Shown one piece after another: positions 24,828-33,452 of a stretch of 35,110 nt of DNA (position 1 is its first letter; each line of letters begins with the position of its first letter). The translations under genes were made by a program, and so were the position numbers. The notes under the pieces are model-generated. The model was given only the letters and a program-made list of their open reading frames with translations, made no database searches and was not told where the DNA came from. Origin of the DNA: Muribaculaceae bacterium (GTDB taxonomy: Bacteria; Bacteroidota; Bacteroidia; Bacteroidales; Muribaculaceae); NCBI GenBank assembly GCA_029068655.1, contig JAIECF010000032.1:1-35110 (forward strand), in the 5' to 3' direction.

Positions 24828-27689
24828 ATGACGACTAAACTTGCTGGTGAAATACTGGCGCTGGGATTTGCCACGCTTGGTATGCTGTCTGACGCGGCTA
24901 TCTTGGATCCGTTTGAAGGAGCAGAGTGGATTTCGGTACATCCTGACTCACTTCCTCTGTATCCCGATTATCTGTCGGTATTTAGACTCGGCTTTAATGT
25001 TGATATACAGCCCGGCAGTCCAGCCTCTATTCTTTTTGGAATGGACGATCCGCGTCTGATGGACTCAGATAAAAACGTCTATGGACTTGCCAAAAATCAG
25101 GGAGAATCATATCTGCGTCTTAGTTTCGAAGGCGATTCGATAAAACTGTATCGGAGTGGATATCATCCGCAGGACGATCCGGCAAGGGTATTGGCCATCT
25201 TTCCCGTGGATAATTTCCGTCATACCGGCGACAGTGTTGAAATTGCCGTCAACTACGGACATCTGGATGTATTCGTCAACGGCAGGAAGGTAGGATACAA
25301 GGGTGTCAATCCTCGCGGCAATGGCGGTGATTATATAGCTTTTCCCGTGCTTGGCGGTGTTGCAGTAGATATTCCGGAAGGATCGGAGACTACTGTCAGA
25401 GACATTACCATAAGTAATTTTCGGGATCCCCGGAATGTCATAGCACGACTTCCGGTAATGAGTCAAGATTCAAGAGTCAATGGACAGGGATTTACCAGGA
25501 TGAAGGTGCCGGTACGGTCTATACCGGAAATGCGGAGTATGATTTCGATAAATCCCCGGAAGAAGGTACGGAAGGCCACGGTTAATGCCACAGCCATGGG
25601 TATCTACGACCTCTATGTAGATGGCAAGAGGGTTAACGAAGAATATTTCCTTCCGGGCTCAACCCAATACAATAAGACTCATCTTTACCATGAGTTCGAC
25701 CTTACGGATCAAGTAAAGCCAGGTGATAATGAGATCCGTGTCAGATTGGGCGAGGGCTGGTGGAGCGGCCCATCGACATTTATGGGGGAGTATTGGAACT
25801 TCTTCGGTGATCGTCAGGCGTTCCTTGCTGAGATAACTGTTGAATATACTGACCGATCGGAAGACCGATTTGTCACCTCGCCGGAGACATGGGAGTATTC
25901 GGTAGATGGTCCGATGGTTGTGGGGAGTTTCTTTCAAGGTGAGATCTACGATTCACGTCGGGATGATATGGGGCGGAATGCCGAAGAGCGTACTTGGCAA
26001 AAGACTGTGAAACTTCAATTTGATGAGACTGTGGCTCCTGTGTCCGGCGGATGGTCTGACGTAAATCTGAGACCATCGTTTGGCGATCGAGTACTTGCCG
26101 TAGATACGATTGCGGCCGTTTCCATGACGGAGCCGCGCCCCGGAGTGTATGTCTACGATATGGGGCAGAACATGGCTGCGGTCCCATATCTGGAGTTAAA
26201 AGGTCTTGACCGCGGACAGGAAGTGACAGTAAGGCACGGGGAGGTGCTTTATCCCGATATGCCGCAATATGCGTCCAACTCGGGGATGGTGATGACTGAG
26301 AATCTTCGTGCCGCAATGTGTACTGACAAATATATCGCTTCGGGGGCAGACACCGAAGTATTCTCTCCACGCCATACGCTTCACGGATACCGCTATCTGG
26401 AATTGACCGGACTTGACGCGCCGCTCCCGTTGGAGGCAGTGAAGAGTATTCCGGTAAGCTCAGTGCATGGCTTCAAGGCTCATTTTGAATGTTCTGATTC
26501 TCTCATAAACCGACTTTGGGAGAATGTAAAATGGTCGACTTTGAGCAATTTTGTATCGATACCTACCGACTGCCCGCAGCGCAACGAACGCCTCGGATGG
26601 ATGGGAGATATATCGGTTTTCTCACCTACTGCCACAAAAATAGCTGATGTATCGCCGTTGCTTAATCAATATCTGCAGTCTGTTCGTGATTGTCAGGCTG
26701 AAAACGGCAGATTTCCGGATGTGGCTCCTACAGGTGTGGGATTCGGGGGCTTCCTGTGGGGCTCGGCGGGTATCACTGTGCCATGGGAGTATTACCGTCA
26801 GTATGGTGACACCACGGTGCTTTCGGAGCATTATCCTGCTATGAAAAAATATATGGATTATATCTTCAGGGAGACAATTGAACCATCTACCGGCGTGCTC
26901 GTACAGAACAGGGAGTGGGGGGATCTTGGCGATTGGCTGAGTCCGGAGTATGAACGCAACGATAAATCCTTGCTATGGGAATGCTATCTGATATATGACC
27001 TCGGCATCATGCGGGATGTAGCTGAATTGTTGGGGTTTGCAGAGGATGTAGCCCGCTATGAAGACCTTCTCTCAGAGAGGAAGCGGTTTTTTGCCGATAC
27101 ATATATAGACCCGGCTACAGAGAAGACACGCTGGTCGGCTTTTGATCCGGTACGCGCTGGTCAGATTGTAGACACACAGAGTTCCTATGCACTGCCGTTG
27201 GCAATGGGAATATATGATTCACCTAAATTCAGGGAGAATCTCGTTGCTTCCATCGAGAGGGAGAATATAGCCGACGACGGCACTGTGTGTATGCCATATT
27301 CGCTGATGACAGGGTTTATCGGCACGGCGTGGATAATGGAGGCGTTGTCGAGGATCGAGCGCGACGATGTCGCGTATTTTCTGCTGACTTCCACTAATTA
27401 TCCCTCATGGCTATATCCTGTAACACAAGGAGCTACGACCGTATGGGAGCGGCTTAACTCCTACACTGACAAGGATGGTTTCGGAAGCAACAACAGTATG
27501 AACTCCTTCAATCACTACTCTTTCGGATCGGTAGCCAACTGGCTTCTTACACGCTGCTTAGGCATTACTATAAGTCCTGACGGCGAAGTGTCGTTGAATC
27601 CGACACCGGATCCGACAGGCCGCATCAGGTATGCCCGCGGCTGGATCGACACACCTCAGGGCCGCGTCGAATCCTCATGGGGAGAATGA
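24828..27689 (+). CDS. GH78 family alpha-L-rhamnosidase-type glycoside hydrolase
   Basis: About 953 residues from the ATG at 24828. Domain order fits GH78: N-terminal beta domains, the rhamnosidase N-domain (KVRKATVNATAMGIYDLYVDGKRVNEE style), then the (alpha/alpha)6 catalytic barrel and a C-terminal beta domain. Catalytic signatures: TDCPQRNERLGWMGD with probable general acid E587, and TTVWERLNSY with probable base E874, followed by NHYSFGSVANWL. The usual DCPQRDER is DCPQRNER here. The N-terminus (TTKLAGEILALGFATLGMLSDA) may be a weak signal peptide, which would place it in the periplasm. It removes terminal alpha-L-rhamnose from plant or microbial glycans. It stands alone, without SusC/SusD genes nearby. 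Confidence 0.92.
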   Translation: MTTKLAGEILALGFATLGMLSDAAILDPFEGAEWISVHPDSLPLYPDYLSVFRLGFNVDIQPGSPASILFGMDDPRLMDSDKNVYGLAKNQGESYLRLSFEGDSIKLYRSGYHPQDDPARVLAIFPVDNFRHTGDSVEIAVNYGHLDVFVNGRKVGYKGVNPRGNGGDYIAFPVLGGVAVDIPEGSETTVRDITISNFRDPRNVIARLPVMSQDSRVNGQGFTRMKVPVRSIPEMRSMISINPRKKVRKATVNATAMGIYDLYVDGKRVNEEYFLPGSTQYNKTHLYHEFDLTDQVKPGDNEIRVRLGEGWWSGPSTFMGEYWNFFGDRQAFLAEITVEYTDRSEDRFVTSPETWEYSVDGPMVVGSFFQGEIYDSRRDDMGRNAEERTWQKTVKLQFDETVAPVSGGWSDVNLRPSFGDRVLAVDTIAAVSMTEPRPGVYVYDMGQNMAAVPYLELKGLDRGQEVTVRHGEVLYPDMPQYASNSGMVMTENLRAAMCTDKYIASGADTEVFSPRHTLHGYRYLELTGLDAPLPLEAVKSIPVSSVHGFKAHFECSDSLINRLWENVKWSTLSNFVSIPTDCPQRNERLGWMGDISVFSPTATKIADVSPLLNQYLQSVRDCQAENGRFPDVAPTGVGFGGFLWGSAGITVPWEYYRQYGDTTVLSEHYPAMKKYMDYIFRETIEPSTGVLVQNREWGDLGDWLSPEYERNDKSLLWECYLIYDLGIMRDVAELLGFAEDVARYEDLLSERKRFFADTYIDPATEKTRWSAFDPVRAGQIVDTQSSYALPLAMGIYDSPKFRENLVASIERENIADDGTVCMPYSLMTGFIGTAWIMEALSRIERDDVAYFLLTSTNYPSWLYPVTQGATTVWERLNSYTDKDGFGSNNSMNSFNHYSFGSVANWLLTRCLGITISPDGEVSLNPTPDPTGRIRYARGWIDTPQGRVESSWGE

Positions 27690-27703
27690 TCTTTGGATAA
27701 AAA

Positions 27704-27739
27704 AAGCCTGCATCGGAGATTGACGTTCGATGTAGGCTT
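27704..27739. terminator. Inverted repeat downstream of GH78, possible terminator
   Basis: AAGCCTGCATCG (27704-27715) pairs with CGATGTAGGCTT (27728-27739), one G-U wobble, 12-base loop. On the + strand it is not followed by a T-run; on the - strand it is followed by six or seven Ts. It may be a + strand transcript end for GH78 lacking a U-tract, or a bidirectional element. Confidence 0.5.
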
Positions 27740-27816
27740 GGGTATATATCTGTCGGGACAAAATCGTGCTTTTGGAGAGACAGTTTCGTGAGGAAGAAAA
27801 ATAGCAATCCATTTGG

Positions 27817-27847
27817 TTGGGAATCTTGAAAATAAGTATTATCTTTG
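27817..27847 (+). promoter_or_regulatory. Bacteroidota-type promoter
   Basis: TTG at 27817-27819, a 20-base spacer and TATCTTTG at 27840-27847 match the Bacteroidota consensus. The expected start point (about 27852-27855) coincides with the first arm of the stem described next. It could drive that RNA, the helicase gene, or both. Confidence 0.55.
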
Positions 27848-27850
27848 CAA

Positions 27851-27945
27851 TCAGTAACGGAAATCTGAAAAAGACCAGAGAATCATAATACCCCTTCGGC
27901 TCCCAGCCGAAAAAACTTTGGGAATATCCTTGTGGTCGTTACTGG
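27851..27945 (+). ncRNA. Candidate structured small RNA or leader (6S-like architecture)
   Basis: A 95-base segment closed by TCAGTAACG (27851-27859) pairing with CGTTACTGG (27937-27945). Inside, ACCA at 27874-27877 can pair with TGGT at 27933-27936 after an A-rich 14-base bulge, and the tip is a strong hairpin TTCGGCT-CCC-AGCCGAA (27894-27910). It begins where the promoter above would start transcription. A long stem with a large one-sided bubble recalls 6S RNA; I do not recognise the family with certainty, and a leader for the helicase gene is the alternative. No clear terminator with a U-tract follows. Confidence 0.35.
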
Positions 27946-27993
27946 CTTTGGTCAGCCTTCAGATGCTGCTTGGGGTGTTCTATATTTAGTAAG

Positions 27994-28881
27994 ATGTTAA
28001 GTGAACCGCAAGCAAAATATTTAGCCCATTGGCTTACCCGGAGTTTGCCTTCAGACAATCTCGGAAAACTTACTGCGTCCTTACAGGATGCGCAGGTTGA
28101 CTTGACACCCCATCAGATTGACGCTGCTCTTTTTGCATTCAAATCCCCACTCTCAAAAGGTGCGATACTTGCAGATGAAGTAGGTCTTGGAAAGACAATC
28201 GAAGCTGGAATCATATTATCCCAATTTTGGGCAGAACATCGTCGGCATCTTCTCATAATCGCTCCAGCTAATCTCCGTAAGCAATGGGCTGCAGAATTAC
28301 AGGAAAAATTCTATTTGCCATCCCGGATACTTGAATCCAAGATTTTCAATGGATATATCAAGCAAGGAAATCTCAATCCTTTCAATTGTGAGGAGATAGT
28401 GATTTGCTCATATCAGTTTGCAGAATTGGGAGCGCCAAAGAAAGCACTTATTTTCACTGAAAGTCGCCAGACACAGGATTTTCTTTTCGAGCTTCTGGAA
28501 AAGAGAGGGTATAAGGGAAAGGTAGTTCTTTTCAATGGATCCAATTCCGACAAACTGTCTACTTACATTTACAAAGCCTGGAAGGAGAAGTATAAAGGAA
28601 CGACTAAAGTGACAGGTTCTGCTACCGCTGACAAACGTGCGGCGTTGGTAGACTATTTTCGTGAGGAAGCCACAATCATGATTGCCACAGAGGCTACTGC
28701 GGAAGGAATAAACCTTCAGTTTTGCTCGCTTGTGGTAAACTACGATATGCCTTGGAATCCTCAGCGCATAGACATCATCACCTTCCCGGAAATCGAAGAT
28801 GAGGAAGAATCGGAGGATTCCGATTTGAATGGAGCGGAGAACCTGTTTAATGATGAAGAACCTAATCTTTTCAATCAATGA
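27994..28881 (+). pseudogene. SNF2-type DEAD/DEAH helicase with large internal deletions
   Basis: An open frame of 295 residues from the ATG at 27994 (the open frame reaches to a TTG at 27970). N-terminal helicase parts are present: LTPHQIDAALFAF, Walker A ILADEVGLGKTIEAG and LLIIAPANLRKQW. At VICSYQFA the text jumps straight to ELGAPKKALIFTESRQTQ, which begins the C-terminal helicase lobe in intact relatives; the DEAH box and several hundred residues between are missing. A second jump follows NYDMPWNPQRI, where the arginine-finger motif (QRIGRCHRYGQ in relatives) is absent and an acidic tail ends the protein. It can hardly be an active ATPase. Both junctions are in frame, so an expressed mini-protein cannot be excluded. 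Its stop overlaps the DUF1016 start (ATGA). Confidence 0.8.
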
Positions 28882-29942
28882 GCGGCAGAGTGATTTTAGA
28901 CGAAGAATATAAGGAATGGATAGGTCAGTTATCCATTCAATACCGCAATGCTCAGATAAAAGCGGCAGTAGCGGTCAATACAGAAATGCTTCAATTCTAT
29001 TGGGAACTGGGTCGAGGCATAGAATCCATGCAGTCTGATAATAAATATGGCAGTAGATTTTTCGATACATTGAGTCGCGATTTGAAAGCAGCTATTCCGG
29101 AGGCCAAAGGATTTTCAAGCCGGAATTTACAAGCAATTAAAAAGTTTTATCTGATGTACTCGAAGATTTTGCCACAAGTAGCGGCAGAATCTCCATCATC
29201 AAATCTGCCACAAGTTGTGGCAGATTTGTTCCGAATTCCATGGGGACATCATAGATTGCTTATGGATAAATTTTTCAGTGAGCCGGAGACAGCTTTGTTC
29301 TATGTTAAGGAAACAGTGAAACATGGATGGTCGCGCGCAATGTTAGACCACATGCTTGACATGAAGTTGCATCTCCGTCAAGGGAAGGCCGTCACTAATT
29401 TCAAAGAGCAGCTTCCTGAAATCACAAGCGAGTTGGCACAGGAGATGACTAAAGATCCATATATATTTGATTTCACTAATCTAACAGTGCCTTATAAGGA
29501 AAGAGAACTGAAAGAGGAACTACTGAAAAACATTACGAAATTTCTACTTGAACTTGGAGAAGGTTTTGCTTTTGTAGGTCAGGAATATAAACTTAATGTG
29601 GGACAGACAGAACAATTCACCGATCTTCTTTTTTATCATCTGAAACTTCGTTGCTATATAGTAATCGAATTGAAAGTGACAAAATTTGAACCCGGCTATA
29701 TCGGGCAGCTCGGTATGTATGTAACGGCTGTGAACCATATCCTTAGAACGGAACATGACAATCCTACGATCGGACTGTTAATATGCAAGACAAAGGATGA
29801 TGTTTTAGCACAATACTCCCTTGAGGGTTATAATCTGCCGATCGGAGTATCGCAATACCAATTAGAAAAGTTTCTGCCTGATAATTTTAAAAGTGCGTTG
29901 CCTTCTGTTGAAGAAATTGAGGCAAAATTAAAAAATCAATAG
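28878..29942 (+). CDS. DUF1016 (YhcG-like) PD-(D/E)XK nuclease family protein
   Basis: A 354-residue protein with the two-part DUF1016 layout: an N-terminal domain (YRNAQIKAAVAVNTEMLQFYWELGRGI, SRDLKAAIPEAKGFSSRNLQ) likely to bind DNA or partners, and a C-terminal nuclease-like domain with D249 in FTDLLFYH and E264/K266 in VIELKVTKFEPGYIGQLGMYV, a PD-(D/E)XK core. The linker (about 98-120) has a duplicated LPQVVA-type segment encoded by palindromic DNA. Such proteins often accompany restriction-modification genes. Looks intact in length and motifs even though its neighbours are broken. Starts by ATGA overlap with the helicase remnant; the next gene begins 1 base after its stop. Confidence 0.85.
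   Translation: MSGRVILDEEYKEWIGQLSIQYRNAQIKAAVAVNTEMLQFYWELGRGIESMQSDNKYGSRFFDTLSRDLKAAIPEAKGFSSRNLQAIKKFYLMYSKILPQVAAESPSSNLPQVVADLFRIPWGHHRLLMDKFFSEPETALFYVKETVKHGWSRAMLDHMLDMKLHLRQGKAVTNFKEQLPEITSELAQEMTKDPYIFDFTNLTVPYKERELKEELLKNITKFLLELGEGFAFVGQEYKLNVGQTEQFTDLLFYHLKLRCYIVIELKVTKFEPGYIGQLGMYVTAVNHILRTEHDNPTIGLLICKTKDDVLAQYSLEGYNLPIGVSQYQLEKFLPDNFKSALPSVEEIEAKLKNQ
29201..29227. repeat. Perfect palindrome inside the DUF1016 linker
   Basis: AAATCTGCCACAA and its exact reverse complement TTGTGGCAGATTT flank a single G, giving 13-base arms. An imperfect relative (GATTTTGCC ... GGCAGAATC, 29165-29192 region) lies just upstream, so the linker holds two similar inverted repeats in tandem. It encodes NLPQVVADL-type linker residues. 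Confidence 0.85.
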
Positions 29943-29943
29943 G

Positions 29944-32648
29944 ATGAACTCTACTGCCAACAATATACGTCAACGTCTGTCTCTCCGTAAACCTCTTGCA
30001 GAGGCACTTGATCTTACTTCGCGAATTGTAGATAATCTTTCGCTTCAAAAGCCCCCAAAGGAGGAGCCTGAACTGAAAGATTTTCTAAAAAAAGAACTGG
30101 CTGCTGTTCGAGAAGTTGTGCCGAGTGTAAAAGCCTTTGACAGAGATTTTCCTTCCCTTGCCTTTTCCATAGCCACCGGAATTGGCAAAACCAGATTGAT
30201 GGGAGCTATCATTGCTTATCTCTATCTCAAGAAAGGGATAAAGCATTTCTTTGTGCTTGCTCCTAATTTGACTCTCTACAATAAACTCATCAAGGATTTT
30301 GGAGATCCCGGATATGAAAAGTATGTTTTCAAAGGAATAAGTGAATTTGTATCCAGTCCTCCGCAAGTTGTGACAGGAGAAACTTACAGTGACCGGACTC
30401 CCTCGCTTTTCTCATCACTCCAAATCAACATATTCAACATATCCAAGTTTAACAAAGACAGCAAGGAGACCAAAAACGGTGTCCCTAAGATGCGTCGGTT
30501 GTCTGAATATATCGGTCAGTCTTATTTCGATTATCTTGCTTCGCTTCCGGATCTGGTAATATTGATGGATGAGGCTCACCGTTATCATGGCCATGCTTCG
30601 AAAAACGCCATCAACGAACTTCGACCGGTACTCGGTTTTGAAATGACAGCCACGCCGATTGACGAAAAGAATAAATCGTTTAAAAACATTGTGTTTGAGT
30701 ATAATTTGGCTCAGGCACTTCCCGACAAACGGTATGTCAAAGACCCTACTATTGCCGGGCGGAAGAATTTTGATAAGAAAGATTGGTCGCCCGAGGAAAT
30801 AGAGATGGTAAAACTTCAGGACGGTGTCAATGTTCATGAACGTACCAATTCAGCCATAGAACTTTATGAGAAGCAGAATGACCGACACGTAGTCCATCCA
30901 TTTATCCTTGTCGCTTGCCGGGATATTGCACATGCTAAAGCCGTAGCGGAAAAGTTGGAAAGCGATGAGTTCTTCCATGGCAGATACAAAGGGAAAGTGC
31001 TCCGTATAGACAGTGATACCAAGAAGGATGAGGAAATAGAGCAGCAGTTTGTAGCTCTTGAATCCCCTGATAATAAGATTGAGATCGTAGTGCATGTAAA
31101 TATGCTCAAGGAGGGTTGGGATGTAAATAATCTTTATACAATTATCCCTCTTCGAGCTGCTGACGCTGCTATTCTTATTGAGCAGACCATAGGGCGGGGT
31201 CTTCGTCTTCCTTATGGTGGAGAACGAACGGGAACAAAGACGTTGACACTCTTACCGTGATTGCCCATGACAATTTCGCTCAGGTAATCAATAAATCCAA
31301 AGACCCCAACAGTGTACTCAGCAAAGTGAGCTATGTAGAGTTGGATGAAGATGATGATATTGGAGGAAACGTGGGAAAGGTTGTCAAGACTGATTCATCC
31401 GTCGTATCAAAATATCAGGAAAGAATTGAGAAGGCTCAGAATGATTATGAAAAGAAGGTTGCTCAACAGGTTTGTGATTCGGTTCGCGCAGTTGTTGAGG
31501 TCATACCTATTGTCGCTGAAAGTTATGCGCATTACGGTGAACTGAAAAAACCGGAAGCGATTGAAAAAATAAGGGAGAAGGCGATTGATGTCATCAAGCA
31601 AAGGGCTGCCGCTTCAAATGAAATATTTGCTGAAGATGAAGCTGAGGCTCAAATCAAAGAACTTGATAAAGTAATAACGGCTGTCGTCATTGATTACGAA
31701 AAGAACGTAATTGAGATTCCTCGTCTTGTCATTGAACAGCCAAGAATCCGTAAGGTATTCGAAGATTTTGATCTTAATACAGAAGAGGGATATGATCTTG
31801 CGGATATCAGTTATGAGATTATTCGCCAAAGTCTGGTGACTAATGAGATAGACATCATTTCTGGTAAGAACGGTTTATCGAGAGGAAATCCTGCCGATAT
31901 ATTGGTGTCGCGTCTTATGGATTACGATGACGTGGACTATGACCTATATGCGGATTTGCTTTATAAACTGGCGTATCAGGCGGTGTTTGCGATAAAATCC
32001 AATTCTCCTGGAGCATCTGAAGATGATATCGCTGATAAAATACATACATATAAGGAACCTCTCGCAAGAAATATCTATCAGCAGATGTACGCTCATTCAC
32101 ATGTGGAGAAGGATCCTCAACCACCCAAACGAGTCTTGCCTTTCAGCCGTATTCTTGACCAGCATATTATTGTCAATGAATATGGTTATCGAGTTGTTGA
32201 TGATGTTCCTAATCCTGCAAGTTGGGCTAAGAAATATGTAGTTAGAGGTTTCTTGAAGTCTTTCTATCCGGAGTATCGTTTTGACAGCATGACTGAATGG
32301 GATTTTGCATATGTGCTTGAACATGATCCGAAGGTACTAAAATGGTTGCGTCCGGTTCCCCAGCAATTCAATATTTATTGGGCGGATGGCTCCAAAAGAT
32401 ATGAGCTTGATTTCATTGTAGAGACTGACGATGCAATTTACATGTGCGAGACTAAGGCCGAGAAAGACATGATGGACGAAGAGGTTCAAAAGAAAGCGGA
32501 AGCTGCACGAGCCTATTGCTCCGTAGTATCTGAGTATAATGCTGGTCATGGAGGTAAACCCTGGAAATACGTCATAATTCCGCATACTGCCGTGAAGCGC
32601 AACTTTTCTTTTGACTACATCATTGGCAAATCCAACTTATTCATCTGA
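29944..32648 (+). pseudogene. Type III restriction-like helicase/nuclease, split by a frameshift
   Basis: A roughly 900-residue gene now in two frames: 29944-31260 and 31257-32648. First part: Walker A SIATGIGKTRLMG, DEAH box LMDEAHRYHG, FEMTATP, and motif V/VI VNMLKEGWDVNN ... LIEQTIGRGLRLPYG. It then reads GGERTGTKTLTLLP and stops. Shifting by one base at the A-run 31236-31238 gives K-D-V-D-T-L-T-V-I-A-H-D-N-F, the family's normal continuation, so one A is missing. The second part ends in a PD-(D/E)XK-like site (YELDFIVETDDAIYMCETKAEKD), expected for the Res subunit nuclease. No Mod methyltransferase is present. Either a real inactivating deletion or a sequencing error in a homopolymer. Confidence 0.85.
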
Positions 32649-32665
32649 CAAAGTTTGTGTCATGA

Positions 32666-33154
32666 AAAAACCTATCATGTATCCAAAAGATGCTGCGAAT
32701 GGTCGGATTTGGCGATAACATCGGCTCCGGATTCCGAAAGATCATGAATGTATGGAAAAGTATCGGCTTTCCTAATCCGGATATTCATGAAGAAGATGAA
32801 GTAAATGAAGTGTGGTTGACTCTGCCTATTGATTCTCCTGGAGAAGATAATAATGGTAAAGAAACAAGTAATGGTGGAAGTAATGGTGGAAGTAATGGTG
32901 GAAGTAGGAATAGTAAAGTCCGCTCAAAGAAAACGCCATATACCTTATTAAGCAAACAGATTATGGAGTATTGTAATTCATGGAGAAGCAATCAGGAAAT
33001 AGCAGAATCTTTAGGTTATGATGTAAAATATCTTGGAAGTCGAGTGATTCCACAAATGGTTGCAGAAGGCTTATTGGAAAAGATGGATAAAGAATCCAAT
33101 CGAAGTCCGAAGCAAAAATACAGAGCTCTTAGGAGAACTGATTACAATGTTTGA
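32666..33154 (+). pseudogene. 5'-truncated AlbA_2/COG2865-type regulator fragment
   Basis: The open frame begins after a TGA at 32663; the first ATG is at 32690 (154 residues). MLRMVGFGDNIGSGFRKIM matches the C-terminal part of AlbA_2-domain putative transcriptional regulators, where an FRLVGFGDNxGSG-like line follows a long N-terminal region absent here. After a flexible NGGS-repeat linker (about residues 61-72) there is a winged-helix-like tail (LSKQIMEYCNSWRSNQEIAESLGYDV). A shortened but expressed DNA-binding protein is possible; the abrupt start makes a remnant more likely. Confidence 0.7.
32870..32905 (+). repeat. Three tandem copies of a 12-base unit (NGGS linker)
   Basis: AATGGTGGAAGT is repeated exactly three times, at 32870, 32882 and 32894, encoding NGGS each time. 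In-frame copy-number change would only vary linker length. Confidence 0.9.
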
Positions 33155-33258
33155 GTATAGGCTTACTCACCTATAGTCAGTGATAAGTTTGATTCAGGAT
33201 AACATCGGTTGGCTTAGAGTTGGCTAAAATGTATACAAAATTTAAAAGGAATAAGAAT

Positions 33259-33382
33259 ATGGATAACGGGCAGATAATACTTTTTCAGACGCAGGGAGGC
33301 GAGACGAAGGTTGAGGTTCGGCCTGCCGATTAATCTATGTGGTTTACTGCCGACCAGATTTTTGTACACCGGTTTATTGGAG
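33259..33382 (+). pseudogene. Remnant of a RhuM-family protein N-terminus
   Basis: ATG at 33259 reads MDNGQIILFQTQGGETKVEV then RPAD and a TAA at 33331; after the stop the same frame continues SMWFTADQIF. This matches the N-terminus of RhuM-like proteins (xGEIxLYQT-dG-t-kieVRled-tVWLT-aQm). Only about 40 codons are recognisable and the rest is gone. RhuM-like genes often sit beside restriction or defence genes. Confidence 0.65.
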
Positions 33383-33421
33383 AAAAATAGAATAAAGGGT
33401 GTAGGTATCGGCTTTTTTTCG

Positions 33422-33429
33422 TAAATTTG
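33422..33429 (+). promoter_or_regulatory. Candidate -7 promoter box for the potassium channel gene
   Basis: TAAATTTG matches TAnnTTTG and lies 24 bases before the channel ATG. No TTG was found at the usual upstream spacing. Confidence 0.4.
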
Positions 33430-33452
33430 CGACTGATTTGAATATTAATCCA

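Larger units (their letters stand above)
33155..33452. other. Non-coding stretch between the island and the potassium channel gene
   Basis: About 300 bases with no intact gene. It holds the RhuM-like remnant at 33259, a weak TATAGG/CCTATA inverted repeat at 33156-33175, a T-run at 33413-33419 and the -7 box at 33422. No terminator with convincing pairing was found. Confidence 0.6.

Noticed and set aside
29201-29227. Palindrome as a transcription terminator or operator
   Set aside because: It sits in the middle of an intact coding frame, has no T-run on the + strand beyond three bases, and encodes linker residues.
32870-32905. Possible CRISPR-like direct repeats
   Set aside because: The 12-base units are contiguous, have no spacers and encode an in-frame NGGS linker.
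33156-33175. Inverted repeat TATAGG/CCTATA as terminator of the island operon
   Set aside because: Only six AT-rich pairs and no T-run; too weak to support.
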